A stretch of 27,841 bases of DNA from an uncultured bacterium (GTDB lineage: Bacteria > Bacteroidota > Bacteroidia > Bacteroidales > Bacteroidaceae). The stretch spans positions 1 through 27,841 of the forward strand of contig CAJMPR010000033.1 in the NCBI GenBank assembly GCA_905215345.1, written 5' to 3'. Each line of letters starts with the position of its first letter. Positions within the stretch are counted from its first letter, which is position 1. The notes below the pieces were generated by a model. It had not been told where the DNA came from. It did not search any database and saw nothing but the letters and a program-made list of their open reading frames with translations. This document shows positions 1-7,622 of this stretch, in pieces. The position numbers were made by a program, and so were the translations under genes.

Positions 1-13
1 TTTGGTTATTCAT
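1..13 (-). CDS. Start of a phage early-region gene, partial
   Basis: An ATG on the minus strand at 13-11 opens a frame (M-N-N-Q) that runs off the left edge, two bases after the stop of the preceding gene at 16-18. Tight spacing matches the rest of this operon. Only four codons are visible, so the product cannot be named. Confidence 0.3.
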
Positions 14-15
14 GT

Positions 16-279
16 TTAAAGGTTGTTAGAATTTTCTTTAAAATAAGGCTTTACCTCACCATCCGGTACCCACTCCACCGTAACGATGCCTTTTACCTGT
101 CCGGTACCACCGCATTTGGGGCAAGGCATCTTTACCCGCTCATGGATGATATCCGGATTCCAGAACCAGCCATTCCCATGACAGTAACCGCAAGCATAAC
201 CTGTATAGTAGCCAACGGTTTCTTTACCGACGCCAAAGTCAGGGGAAGTTATTACCGCCACTTCTTCCTTTCTGCTCAT
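16..279 (-). CDS. Small phage protein with DnaJ-type zinc-finger motifs
   Basis: This 87-residue protein carries two CxxCxGxG-type motifs: C30-G-Y-C33-H-G-N-G and C53-P-K-C56-G-G-T-G. They are spaced about 20 residues apart, like one zinc centre of the DnaJ cysteine-rich region. No J domain or other chaperone part is present, so it is not DnaJ itself. A zinc-binding adaptor or nucleic-acid/protein-binding role is plausible but is inference. It sits 3 nt downstream of the 95-aa gene in the minus-strand phage early operon. The length is typical of accessory phage ORFs. Confidence 0.65.
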   Translation of the reverse strand: MSRKEEVAVITSPDFGVGKETVGYYTGYACGYCHGNGWFWNPDIIHERVKMPCPKCGGTGQVKGIVTVEWVPDGEVKPYFKENSNNL

Positions 280-282
280 ACG

Positions 283-570
283 CTATTCGATGTAATAGGT
301 TTGAACAATCATCTGGTTGCGGAAGATGTGTATCACCGTCTTGCCGTCATCCGTGCGGAGTTCCGTCTTTACGGAGGTGCTCCGCTGAATGTTGCCACGG
401 GAGCGTTGCGCCTCGATAGCTCCATCAATGAATGATTTCAAGTTCCGCCAGTCGCGGGCATCGCCCTGCAACGTCATGATGCCGGTGGCTTCTTCTACCG
501 CCTGCTGCACGTTAAGCAGCCATTGCGGTTTGTCATTAGGGATAATTGATTTGTATGTTATCTTTGCCAT
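283..570 (-). CDS. Hypothetical phage early protein (95 aa)
   Basis: The product is not recognised. It is a soluble, mixed-charge protein beginning M-A-K-I-T-Y-K, with no membrane segment or cysteine cluster. Its start overlaps the end of the upstream 64-aa gene by 13 nt and its stop lies 3 nt before the next start. That pattern of tight overlap supports a real gene in the early operon. It lies downstream of the Gam-like gene, a segment that in Mu holds many small non-essential ORFs. Confidence 0.6.
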   Translation of the reverse strand: MAKITYKSIIPNDKPQWLLNVQQAVEEATGIMTLQGDARDWRNLKSFIDGAIEAQRSRGNIQRSTSVKTELRTDDGKTVIHIFRNQMIVQTYYIE

Positions 571-752
571 TCTTTTTTCTCCTTTAGTTTCCAGCCGTTC
601 AGGCGGTAAACCTCACGCCGGGCTTCCTCCTGCGTGAGGAACTGCCCAACCTTGGTACCAGTAGAACCGGTGGCGTCACGCCTGACGTGATACACCACCC
701 AGTTCCTGCCGTGCGGCTGGTATTCGTAGTACTCCTCAGGCAGATTGCACAT
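558..752 (-). CDS. Hypothetical phage early protein (64 aa)
   Basis: A short basic protein with an aromatic N-terminal stretch (E-Y-Y-E-Y) and a lysine-rich tail. No family is recognised. It overlaps the Gam-like gene by 17 nt upstream and the 95-aa gene by 13 nt downstream, which suggests translational coupling. The function is unknown. Confidence 0.55.
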   Translation of the reverse strand: MCNLPEEYYEYQPHGRNWVVYHVRRDATGSTGTKVGQFLTQEEARREVYRLNGWKLKEKKEWQR

Positions 753-1260
753 CGTTCTCTTTCTTCGGCTCTACATAGAACGTTTCCTCCTGCACCACCT
801 GCACGCCAATCTTGGGGAAGTACTCCGCCACTTCGAGGTTTTCACGGTCTGCCAGTAGCTTGTCTTTCGCCAGCTCGTCCGTTGTGCGGATATACTGGGG
901 CAACAGTTCCTTACAGAGGTTGGTTACCGCCGCCCAGGTGAAGCCTTTCAGGTTCTTGAGTTTCGGTGTACCGGTGCGGAAACCGAACACGCCATGAGCG
1001 CTCTCCACGCTCTTCTTCTTGCTGAACAGTTCTTCCTTGTTCTCAAGGGCATAACTCTGCATAATGTCGAAGTTCTTCTCTTTGGTAGCAGAGAGTTCCG
1101 CCAACCGGTCGGCATACTTCTCACGGATATGTGTAATCTCAATATCCATCTTCGAGGTGAGGTTCACGCTCTTGGCATCCGCTGCCGCAAAGTCTGCGAA
1201 AGCCTGTTCCGCCTGTTCGCGGCTGACGCCGCTCTGTACTGTTTTCTTTGTTCTTGCCAT
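736..1260 (-). CDS. gam: Gam-like host-nuclease inhibitor
   Basis: This 174-residue protein fits the Mu Gam family, which binds double-stranded DNA ends and shields them from host exonucleases (RecBCD/AddAB); Mu Gam is a Ku-like homologue. The N-terminal half is a long charged helix (about residues 10-85). It is followed by a conserved-looking core with F-G-F-R-T-G-T-P-K-L at about 92-101 and a segment ending with V-E-Y/V-A-E-Y-F-P-type residues. The family length (about 170 aa) matches. Its position after the MuA, MuB and GemA-type genes agrees with Mu-like gene order. The last 17 nt overlap the next gene. Confidence 0.85.
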   Translation of the reverse strand: MARTKKTVQSGVSREQAEQAFADFAAADAKSVNLTSKMDIEITHIREKYADRLAELSATKEKNFDIMQSYALENKEELFSKKKSVESAHGVFGFRTGTPKLKNLKGFTWAAVTNLCKELLPQYIRTTDELAKDKLLADRENLEVAEYFPKIGVQVVQEETFYVEPKKENDVQSA

Positions 1261-1279
1261 AATGTTCTAATTTATAGGG

Positions 1280-1563
1280 TTAATAATGTAGTTTCTTTCT
1301 TCTGTCCGCATTCTGCTTGCGCCAGCGGTCTTTGGCGACTGCTGTCTTGGCGGGTGTTTCAAGGGTTTGCAGTTCCCGGTCGATACGGTCGTACCGGATT
1401 TGCTCCGCCCGATAATCATCCATCAGGCGTTCCAGTTCGATGGGCTTCATGGTGGCGGCATTTATCTTCAATTGGCCTTGATAATCACAAATGCGGTTGG
1501 CGCTGGCTTCAAGCTGCTTGCCTAAAGTGAGGCGAGGTCTGGATTGTTGTTACAGGTAGCCAT
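1280..1563 (-). pseudogene. Small coiled-coil phage protein, apparently frameshifted near 1522
   Basis: An ATG at 1563 with a good GGAGGAAAT-type ribosome binding site opens a frame (M-A-T-C-N-N-N-P-D-L-A-S-L) that stops at TAG 1524-1522. The neighbouring frame then runs on without interruption as G-K-Q-L-E-A-S-A-N-R and into the 63-codon ORF ending at 1280 (L-E-R-L-M-D-D-Y, R-Q-T/L-E, basic tail). Joined, they make one alpha-helical protein of about 94 aa. The separate ORF has only a TTG start at 1471. I see no classic -1 slippery heptamer here, so a mutation or sequencing error is more likely than programmed shifting. Alternatively only the TTG- or internal ATG-initiated part is made. Confidence 0.5.
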
Positions 1564-1565
1564 GA

Positions 1566-2195
1566 CTATTTCCTCCTGCCGTCTTTCAAGTTCCGGTAAT
1601 TCATCACTACCGGGCTTGCTTCCAATTCGCTTTTACTGTAATAGACTAACCCGGCCTTGCGATATCCGGTTATATAGCCTTTGCGCTGCCAGGCTCCCAA
1701 CGTTTCACGACTGCATCCTATCAGTTCCGTCACCTGCTTTTGACCGATGAAATCCGCACGGTTTGTATCAGGAAGTTTCTGATACTCGGCACGCTGGCGG
1801 CGTTCCTTGAGTAAATCATCAACGAAGCCTTCCAACTGTTTCACTTTACGTTTCAAAGCCTCAAATTCCTGTACGCTGACTGTCTGGCGCTCTTTCTTCG
1901 GCTCTTCCACCACCCCCAGCGCTCCGGCTGCCGCAAAGTCCGCTGCAGTCATGGACTGCACGTCCGGCACCAGTTCCTCCAGTCCGATATGTCCGGCAGC
2001 AAACCGGGCGGCATCACGGGCGGCGAAGAACACCGCTTCGTCACGGTTGGCTTCGGCCACCTCCATGACATACTTCTGAAACACTTGCTGCTCGTTCATG
2101 CCCTCCTGCAACACTGCTGCCATGACAAGGCTCAGACTATCGCCTTTGTGGCGAAGTATTGCCACGGCTTGCTTGATTTCATTCTTTGTTCTCAT
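1566..2195 (-). CDS. Phage protein with C-terminal MerR/excisionase-like helix-turn-helix
   Basis: This 209-aa protein has an alanine-rich helical N-terminal half (about 1-100) and a probable coiled coil at about 105-140 (E-A-L-K-R-K-V-K-Q-L-E). The C-terminal HTH spans about 149-190 and contains I-G-Q-K-Q-V-T-E-L-I-G-C-S-R-E-T-L, followed by a wing-like G-Y-R-K-A-G-L-V-Y-Y. This HTH type is found in excisionase/MerR-like DNA-binding proteins. It lies between the GemA-like and Gam-like genes. A role in DNA binding is supported; the specific target is unknown. Confidence 0.65.
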   Translation of the reverse strand: MRTKNEIKQAVAILRHKGDSLSLVMAAVLQEGMNEQQVFQKYVMEVAEANRDEAVFFAARDAARFAAGHIGLEELVPDVQSMTAADFAAAGALGVVEEPKKERQTVSVQEFEALKRKVKQLEGFVDDLLKERRQRAEYQKLPDTNRADFIGQKQVTELIGCSRETLGAWQRKGYITGYRKAGLVYYSKSELEASPVVMNYRNLKDGRRK

Positions 2196-2223
2196 ATCAC
2201 TATCATTTTTATTTCTTTATTCT

Positions 2224-2679
2224 TTATTCTTCATTCTCTTTCCGTGCTATCGCCTCCAGTTGCCTCTTCACCTCCCGAAGCTCGCCCACGTTCATCTGCC
2301 GGATGTTCTTGCGGAACTTGCTGTACTTGCGTGCCCAGATGTCAACTTTGGCTTTGTTCATTTCCCGGTCTTCTTCTGTATCGGAAGGATAATTCTTGTT
2401 AAGGAACGATATTCGCGATGCCAGGTAATAGATGGAACGACACAACGTCCGGGCTTCTTCGAGCAGCATCTTCCGCATTTGTTCGTCATCCTGATTCAGT
2501 CGGGAAAGTAACAGGCGGGCTTCGTTCATAGTTAAATACTTGCTGCTGGCTGTTCTACCGGAGGTGAAGGAGGCAATACACTCATGCCGGGCATCGTCGT
2601 CCATACCAAGTTTGTGGAACGTGGCATGCAGGGCTTTGAGCTGTGCCGGGGTAACGGGATTGTCCCTTATTATTCTCAT
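2224..2679 (-). CDS. GemA/gp16-like phage regulatory protein
   Basis: The 151-aa product begins with T-P-A-Q-L-K-A-L-H-A-T-F-H-K-L-G and continues to a D-D-D-A-R-H, F-T-S-G-R, S-S-K-Y-L-T pattern. That matches the Mu GemA (gp16) family (Q-K-L-I-H, L-G-L-D-D, L-T-G-K-x-S). In Mu, GemA modulates host gene expression and DNA topology; that role here is inferred from family membership. The second half is strongly helical and basic. It lies 11 nt downstream of the RecA-like ATPase gene. Family assignment is from pattern only. Confidence 0.7.
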   Translation of the reverse strand: MRIIRDNPVTPAQLKALHATFHKLGMDDDARHECIASFTSGRTASSKYLTMNEARLLLSRLNQDDEQMRKMLLEEARTLCRSIYYLASRISFLNKNYPSDTEEDREMNKAKVDIWARKYSKFRKNIRQMNVGELREVKRQLEAIARKENEE

Positions 2680-2689
2680 AGCTAATCAC

Positions 2690-3349
2690 TTATAATTTAT
2701 TCACATCTTCTCCGTAATACTTCTCCGCCTCTTCGGGCCATATATCGAAGTAACCCACCGGACCGATGAAACGGCCATGTGAGAACGCCCGTTTACCCTC
2801 TACATAAATTTTCAGTGAAGCATCATACTTCACCTTTTTTGCAGGACGGCCATCGGGGTTCTTCCCACTGGCGTGGCTGATGAATATCAGCAATTTATTG
2901 CGGTGTTGCTCTTTGAACTTGATATACTGGGGATAACTGATTTGCAGATACTGAAAGCTGTCTATCACCACGAAGTCGGGAGACTTCTGACGCTTCAACC
3001 GCAGACTGAGTTCTTCCAGCGATTCACTGACCAACAGAAAACGGCGATTGGCTTCCAACATATTGGAACGCTTTACGGTATTCTGCATCGTCAGGCTGAT
3101 ACCTTCTTCCAGACTGTTGTAAACGACACGTCCGAAACGGCACAATTCCTTGCATAGTTTCATCACAAAAGTGGTTTTTCCGCTACCTGATTCGCCCCAA
3201 ACTATCCATACTCCACAATTCTCCGGTGTGCCGAACGCATCGTACCAAGCACCCTCAAAAGGCAACGTCTCGAACTTCATGCTCAACAACTCACGTACAC
3301 CTTTGGCATTGCGCGAAAATGTCTTTGCATCATTCACCGCCTCGCTCAT
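2690..3349 (-). CDS. RecA/DnaB-like P-loop ATPase of the phage
   Basis: This 219-aa protein has a clear Walker A at residues 52-60 (G-E-S-G-S-G-K-T-T) and a Walker B-like hydrophobic strand ending in an acidic residue (P-D-F-V-V-I-D-S-F) near residue 125-132. An S-H-A-S motif follows, like the sensor of RecA/DnaB/RadA folds. It starts within the stop of the MuB-like gene (ATGA overlap, 3346-3349), so the two are probably translationally coupled. Having a second ATPase next to MuB is unlike Mu itself. It may act in replication or repair during transposition, but this is inference. Confidence 0.7.
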   Translation of the reverse strand: MSEAVNDAKTFSRNAKGVRELLSMKFETLPFEGAWYDAFGTPENCGVWIVWGESGSGKTTFVMKLCKELCRFGRVVYNSLEEGISLTMQNTVKRSNMLEANRRFLLVSESLEELSLRLKRQKSPDFVVIDSFQYLQISYPQYIKFKEQHRNKLLIFISHASGKNPDGRPAKKVKYDASLKIYVEGKRAFSHGRFIGPVGYFDIWPEEAEKYYGEDVNKL

Positions 3350-4239
3350 GCCTGTTCTCCTTTCGCCCGTTTGGATTCATTGATGCGCTTATAGGCATGC
3401 ACCACCCGACGCACACGGCGAAGGTCATATTCACCTTGTGCGGCTTCACGCTGCACGCGCTTGATGTCTGCCGGATCGGTCAACCCGTTAGCCATACAGA
3501 TAGAGTACACGTCCTGTTCCGTAGCCACATTCACATTGAAGAACTTGCGACCGATGCGGCTATTGATTTCTTTGTAGCCTTTCTTATTGTAGCGCAAACC
3601 GTTTTCTACCCGGCGCTTGATGTAATCGGTAGAGAGGAAGATGATACCCGCCTTGTTCTCCAGTCGGTTGTAAATACTGATGAAGTAGGAAAATACGCTG
3701 TCAGTCAGTTTGTCACCTTCGTCAAAAATGATAAGCGGGTTATTGAGAAAGGCTATCATGGAAATGGCATATTCCAAGACGTCACGGAGGTTGGTGCCAT
3801 CCACCGGTGCACCCACCTGCTTGGCTATCTCACGCACAAAGTCGCTCTTCCTCATGTCCTCACTGCAAAGGATGTAGTATACATTTTTATGCGTGCGACG
3901 GTATTCGATGGCGGCAGTAGTCTTTCCGCAACCGGCATCACCTACTACCCAAGTGGTGAGTTTATTGTTCTGCGCGTCGTTCATAGCGAAAGTAATGCTG
4001 TTGAAGGCGTCGCTTTCGGTCAGCGTCCAGCGTTCCAGGCTGTAGCCTATCTGTGAGGCAATGCGGCTGAACATATCATCGCTGATATTAGTATACTTCG
4101 AATTACAAATTTGTGACACAGTACCGGCGCTTACTCCGTTCAGGCTTTCGCTGGCACGGTTCTGTGACGGATAGTTGCTGCAATACTCTATCAGAGCGTC
4201 GCGGATGGCATCTTTGTGTTCAATAGTTAATTCTTTCAT
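3346..4239 (-). CDS. MuB-like AAA+ ATPase, transposition activator and target-DNA binder
   Basis: The 297-aa length is close to Mu B (312 aa). The N-terminus (about 8-68) holds a Cro-like HTH (A-S-E-S-L-N-G-V-S-A-G-T-V-S-Q-I). Next come Walker A G100-D-A-G-C-G-K-T-T and Walker B L-I-I-F-D-E-G-D-K-L (169-178), with an S-T-D sensor-1-like motif near 208. This HTH plus AAA order is that of MuB/TniB/IstB-type transposition ATPases, which bind target DNA and stimulate the transposase. The gene directly follows the DDE transposase (42 nt) and overlaps the RecA-like gene by 4 nt. Confidence 0.88.
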   Translation of the reverse strand: MKELTIEHKDAIRDALIEYCSNYPSQNRASESLNGVSAGTVSQICNSKYTNISDDMFSRIASQIGYSLERWTLTESDAFNSITFAMNDAQNNKLTTWVVGDAGCGKTTAAIEYRRTHKNVYYILCSEDMRKSDFVREIAKQVGAPVDGTNLRDVLEYAISMIAFLNNPLIIFDEGDKLTDSVFSYFISIYNRLENKAGIIFLSTDYIKRRVENGLRYNKKGYKEINSRIGRKFFNVNVATEQDVYSICMANGLTDPADIKRVQREAAQGEYDLRRVRRVVHAYKRINESKRAKGEQA

Positions 4240-4281
4240 TGTTTGAATGGTATTTTAATGATTATTGAATGCTGTTTAAAT

Positions 4282-6438
4282 TCAGTTCAGATAATTTTCA
4301 TACATATCTACGTCTGTAATACCGGACACTTGCTTGGTGTATTCTCCGGGCGAGGTGATGCCTGCGGGCTCTTCCTCTTCGCCATCATCGGGGGTGTAAT
4401 TTCCCGGACCCATGCCTGCGGGGTATTCTACCGGAGCGGTAAGTGTTTCTTCCTCATATTCATCGCGGTAGCCGTTCAGTGTCTTTTCGGACATACCTAC
4501 GGGGCGGGGCTTACGCAGCTTCGTATAGGCTTCGCCCTGGCAGTCGTCCAGCAGCAGCTCCTCGCAGGCGATGTAATGGCCTGCCAATGCACGCTTGTTG
4601 GCATGTATCTGGGCGAACAGGCATTCGCTCTCTTCCGGCGTACGTTCGGCGGTGGCACGACGAATACGGACTTTCGGTGTAGCGATAGTGGCGTACTTCA
4701 GCCCGCCGCTGGCATCCACTTCCCACAGTTCCACGGCATTCATGTCTTGCGGATCGTACCGGTAGTGGAAGCTGACACCCACGTTCCGCATGTGGAAATT
4801 CATATCTACCAACCCGTCATCACCATAGACCATGTAGCGGTATTCTTGTTTGTTCAGTTCGAAGATAAAGCCCTGTTTACTATACTTCACGCTGTCTTTG
4901 CTGAATAGTTTGAAGAGTTCCTGTACCTCATAGTCGTCCAGTTCTTCGGCTTTCGGGCAGTTCAGGGTGGTGTACATTTCCAATCGCGTCATTCCAGTTT
5001 CGGAAGTAGGATGTTCCATGCGGTTCCATTCCTCACGGCAATTCAGATATTGTTCTTTCACCTCTTCCAGCGTGGGGAGTTGGGCTATATTTTTGGTAAT
5101 CAACTCTACGTTGACGTGGCTGCTCTGCTTGGTGGCGGTGACGTTCTGTCCGGTATAGTTGTACAGTTGATGGATAATTTGTTGCTGAAAACGCCCGAAG
5201 GCGCTTTCTATGCTCTTGGATTGTCCGTTGTGGGGCATCGTAGTCTTATGCAGGTGGCAGATAGACTTGAAGAACGCCACGGCTTCGGGTTTCTTATGTC
5301 CGCCCTGGTTATCGGTTACGATCTCGTAGGGCTTCACCTTCCAAGTCTCCAAAGCCATGCGGTAGGCATCGTACTGGGTGGCGAAGTTCTCAGTACCGAA
5401 ACTGTAGCCCAGAAACATTTCCGTACAGGCATCCATCACTTCGTACACGTCGATGGTGCGGGCCACCATGCGCTTTTGCTTGGCATCGTATGCTTTGTAA
5501 TAGAGGTTCAGTTTCGTACCGTCACCGTACCACAAGGTATTGGGCATATCCGGTAACTTGGTGTCGAACTGGGGTATGAACTCGTTTTTGAAAGCGATCT
5601 CGCCATAAACCTCGGCATACCACCACAGCTTGATGGCGGTTTTGTACAGGTAGTTGAGTACGGTTTGAGGTGATTCGATGGTCTTCCATCCTTTCAATTC
5701 CGCCTGGCGGTTGTACTCCTTAAATATCTGCATGTCGGTGTAGACGGGGAATTTGCTGCGTTTCAACTTTATCAACAAACGGCCTTCTTTTGCTCTAATC
5801 TTGCGGGCAGCCTGATTACCGGCATTGCCATTGGCAAGCACTTTGTAGCCTTCTTCTTTGTAGGCTTTGTATTTCTCAAGCAAACGGGGTTCACTTTTGG
5901 GGAGCGTGTGCTGATACCGTTCACGAAACTTCTCACAAAGAGTTACCACCGTGTCACGCACCATTTTCTTGTGTTTGTGCCCGTTGGCGCTGTGCCGGAC
6001 GGTCATACTTTTTTCCTGAGCCACCATAGCGTTGAGTACTTTGGCGTTCAATACATATTCCGTTTGCTTGTCGTAGCTTATCTTCGGGGTATAGGTGCGG
6101 AAAAACTCCACTGCCTTGCTGTCACTTTTCAATCGTTCGTCCATAGGGGGAAGTTGTTGCTTTTTGAGTTGGTTTTGAAGTTTTTCTTTAGCTTTGGGAT
6201 TTTTGGTGTCGTAGGCTATACGGACGGGCGGATACATGGTATCATAAATGACTAATGCCTCCCGGTTCCTGCCTCCGCGTTGTGCCACAATCAATTTATG
6301 TTGATTGACATACTTGTCATAAGTGGATTTGCTGATAATGCCACCCTCTACAAGTTCTTTGTAACTGACACATATATCCTTACCGTACATTTCCATAATT
6401 AGAAACTTTACTATTTTAATTTGCGCAGGCCCCGGCAT
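4282..6438 (-). CDS. MuA-type DDE transposase
   Basis: This 718-aa protein fits the phage Mu transposase A family (663 aa in Mu), which cuts and joins phage ends for both integration and replicative transposition. Candidate catalytic residues are D306 (in W-Y-G-D-G-T-K), D376 (in I-V-T-D-N-Q-G-G) and E411 (in K-S-I-E-S-A-F-G-R-F, aligned with the E-R-A-F-G motif of MuA). The D-E spacing of 35 is shorter than in Mu (56). An N-terminal helical DNA-binding region (1-about 250) and a proline- and acid-rich C-terminus (about 660-718), probably the MuB-contact tail, flank the core. No tyrosine or serine integrase is present in the visible part. Confidence 0.92.
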   Translation of the reverse strand: MPGPAQIKIVKFLIMEMYGKDICVSYKELVEGGIISKSTYDKYVNQHKLIVAQRGGRNREALVIYDTMYPPVRIAYDTKNPKAKEKLQNQLKKQQLPPMDERLKSDSKAVEFFRTYTPKISYDKQTEYVLNAKVLNAMVAQEKSMTVRHSANGHKHKKMVRDTVVTLCEKFRERYQHTLPKSEPRLLEKYKAYKEEGYKVLANGNAGNQAARKIRAKEGRLLIKLKRSKFPVYTDMQIFKEYNRQAELKGWKTIESPQTVLNYLYKTAIKLWWYAEVYGEIAFKNEFIPQFDTKLPDMPNTLWYGDGTKLNLYYKAYDAKQKRMVARTIDVYEVMDACTEMFLGYSFGTENFATQYDAYRMALETWKVKPYEIVTDNQGGHKKPEAVAFFKSICHLHKTTMPHNGQSKSIESAFGRFQQQIIHQLYNYTGQNVTATKQSSHVNVELITKNIAQLPTLEEVKEQYLNCREEWNRMEHPTSETGMTRLEMYTTLNCPKAEELDDYEVQELFKLFSKDSVKYSKQGFIFELNKQEYRYMVYGDDGLVDMNFHMRNVGVSFHYRYDPQDMNAVELWEVDASGGLKYATIATPKVRIRRATAERTPEESECLFAQIHANKRALAGHYIACEELLLDDCQGEAYTKLRKPRPVGMSEKTLNGYRDEYEEETLTAPVEYPAGMGPGNYTPDDGEEEEPAGITSPGEYTKQVSGITDVDMYENYLN

Positions 6439-6462
6439 TGAACCGGAGCGAAAGCCACCCGG

Positions 6463-6648
6463 TTACAGGCTCTTTTCCTGCTCTTTATTCGGGATACACA
6501 GCGAGATACCAATCACCGCCGCCAATGCTACCATAATGAAGGCGCTTGTATTGTCTCTATCCGTTGCATCCACATTGCAACCCAGCCAAAAACCGTAAAT
6601 CAAACCTACGGCAATGGCGATTTTCTGGATTCTTCTCAAAGTTTTCAT
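6463..6648 (-). CDS. Small two-helix membrane protein
   Basis: A 61-aa protein with a basic N-terminus (M-K-T-L-R-R), a hydrophobic helix at about 10-24 (I-A-V-G-L-I-Y-G-F-W-L-G) and a second at about 37-53 (A-F-I-M-V-A-L-A-A-V-I-G-I-S-L). A short acidic linker and a charged tail complete it. Family unknown. It sits 24 nt upstream of the transposase gene in the same operon. A membrane location is predicted; any role in exclusion or lysis is speculation. Confidence 0.55.
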   Translation of the reverse strand: MKTLRRIQKIAIAVGLIYGFWLGCNVDATDRDNTSAFIMVALAAVIGISLCIPNKEQEKSL

Positions 6649-6659
6649 ATTGTAGAGGA

Positions 6660-6869
6660 TTAAGAGTTCTGTTCTATAAATTCATCCAAATCGTAAAAAT
6701 CGGTTATCGGCTCTGTCAGCGCCACTGGTTCAAAGTCTTCATCACCGGAGTAATCAATCTCGAAACATACCCGGTCTTCCCGAGCACTCAGCATACAATT
6801 ATACTTATCCATCAAACCCCGCAGTTCAAGCAGGAATTCCTTTTCTTTTTTTGTCAATATTCTTTCCAT
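6660..6869 (-). CDS. Hypothetical acidic phage protein (69 aa)
   Basis: The product is unrecognised. It has a basic helical N-terminus (T-K-K-E-K-E-F-L-L-E-L) and a very acidic C-terminal half. An A-rich leader with AAAGATATGG precedes its ATG at 6869. It is the first minus-strand gene downstream of a possible promoter box (6959-6966), so it may head a sub-operon with the membrane protein and transposase. Confidence 0.5.
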   Translation of the reverse strand: MERILTKKEKEFLLELRGLMDKYNCMLSAREDRVCFEIDYSGDEDFEPVALTEPITDFYDLDEFIEQNS

Positions 6870-6912
6870 ATCTTTTATTTTTAATTCTTAATTGAAAAAT
6901 CTATCCCTATTC

Positions 6913-6927
6913 ATCCCGAACCGGGAT
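6913..6927. promoter_or_regulatory. 15-bp palindrome, candidate operator
   Basis: ATCCCG-AAC-CGGGAT is a perfect inverted repeat with a 3-nt centre. It lies 8 nt upstream of the plus-strand box TACATTTG and downstream of the minus-strand box TAGGTTTG, so a bound protein could act on both promoters. Partial outer symmetry (CTATCCC at 6901-6907 with GGGATAG at 6923-6929) extends it. Operator function is inferred. Confidence 0.5.
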
Positions 6928-6935
6928 AGTTTCGC

Positions 6936-6943
6936 TACATTTG
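6936..6943 (+). promoter_or_regulatory. Bacteroides -7 box for the plus-strand gene at 6973
   Basis: TACATTTG matches the Bacteroides TAnnTTTG consensus exactly and lies 30 nt before the ATG at 6973, a normal leader length. No strong -33 TTG is obvious at the expected spacing because the palindrome occupies that area. Confidence 0.55.
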
Positions 6944-6958
6944 TAGCATTGTCTAATT

Positions 6959-6966
6959 CAAACCTA
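6959..6966 (-). promoter_or_regulatory. Possible minus-strand -7 box (second early promoter)
   Basis: On the minus strand this reads TAGGTTTG, a match to TAnnTTTG. Initiation would fall near 6952 and produce a leader of about 80 nt before the ATG at 6869, including the palindrome. A matching -33 element is not clear, so the call is tentative. Confidence 0.35.
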
Positions 6967-6972
6967 AATGTT

Positions 6973-7203
6973 ATGTTATCAAATGATGTTCTTAATTTAA
7001 TTCTTTCGGATTTTGCATCCCGCGGTGCGGTTTTTAAAATCCAAATCAAAAATGAATGTAAAATGTATGCTATGGGCGCTTTAGAGTTTGATGAATATCT
7101 AAAGCTGTGTGAAGCATATGGATACATTAAGGCTGTTAGATGCCTCGGAGGGCTTGTTCATATTTATGCAAGTCAAAAACTATTGGATGATTTTAACGGT
7201 TAA
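6973..7203 (+). CDS. Counter-oriented small protein inside the early operon
   Basis: This 76-aa ORF runs opposite to its neighbours. I chose the ATG at 6973 because the TAnnTTTG box at 6936-6943 lies upstream of it; the longer ORF from 6892 would start before that promoter. The protein (M-L-S-N-D-V-L-N-L-I-L-S, K-M-Y-A-M-G-A-L, C-E-A-Y-G-Y-I-K) could form a small alpha/beta fold, but no family is recognised. Its end overlaps the convergent 140-aa gene by 4 nt. The context suggests a regulator, by inference only. Confidence 0.55.
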   Translation: MLSNDVLNLILSDFASRGAVFKIQIKNECKMYAMGALEFDEYLKLCEAYGYIKAVRCLGGLVHIYASQKLLDDFNG

Positions 7204-7622
7204 TCCCTTTTTAATTCCATATCAAACAACCAAAGTTCTAACTTTCGAAGAGGATCATTCAAAACGCCATACTGGCTGATGGTGTGTTCATCCCTGAAAA
7301 GCTCCTCTCCGTTAATTGTTACAATACGTTCTCTTTTACCATCAGAATGATTCACGAACCGAATACCAACGTTAATAGATTCGGAAGAATCATTATTCGT
7401 ATCATTGAACCACAACTGAAAAGCGTTTTGCTCAATCCATGACTTTGATACTGATTTAGGATTTTGGTCGATGCACCACAGTCCATCAGAAGTATCTATA
7501 TGATGTTTCATTCGCTTTATCATTCTGTTCTGTAACAGAATAGCTATGTGCGGAAGGAATATCGCAAGGATTATATATGCTTTTTTCATATCCATCTCAT
7601 TTATAAAGTTATACTTTCTCAT
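7200..7622 (-). CDS. Membrane-anchored hypothetical phage protein (140 aa)
   Basis: A hydrophobic N-terminal segment (about residues 13-29, K-K-A-Y-I-I-L-A-I-F-L-P-H-I-A-I-L-L) is followed by a polar domain with W-C-I-D and I-N-G-E-E-L-F. This predicts a single-pass anchored or exported protein. Its ATG overlaps the previous stop (ATGA at 7619-7622); an internal ATG at codon 10 or 12 is an alternative start. The function is unknown. Confidence 0.55.
   Translation of the reverse strand: MRKYNFINEMDMKKAYIILAIFLPHIAILLQNRMIKRMKHHIDTSDGLWCIDQNPKSVSKSWIEQNAFQLWFNDTNNDSSESINVGIRFVNHSDGKRERIVTINGEELFRDEHTISQYGVLNDPLRKLELWLFDMELKRD

Noticed and set aside
142..6255. Many plus-strand open frames across the phage early genes
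   Set aside because: They lie antisense to well-supported, tightly packed minus-strand genes and show no family motifs or ribosome sites.
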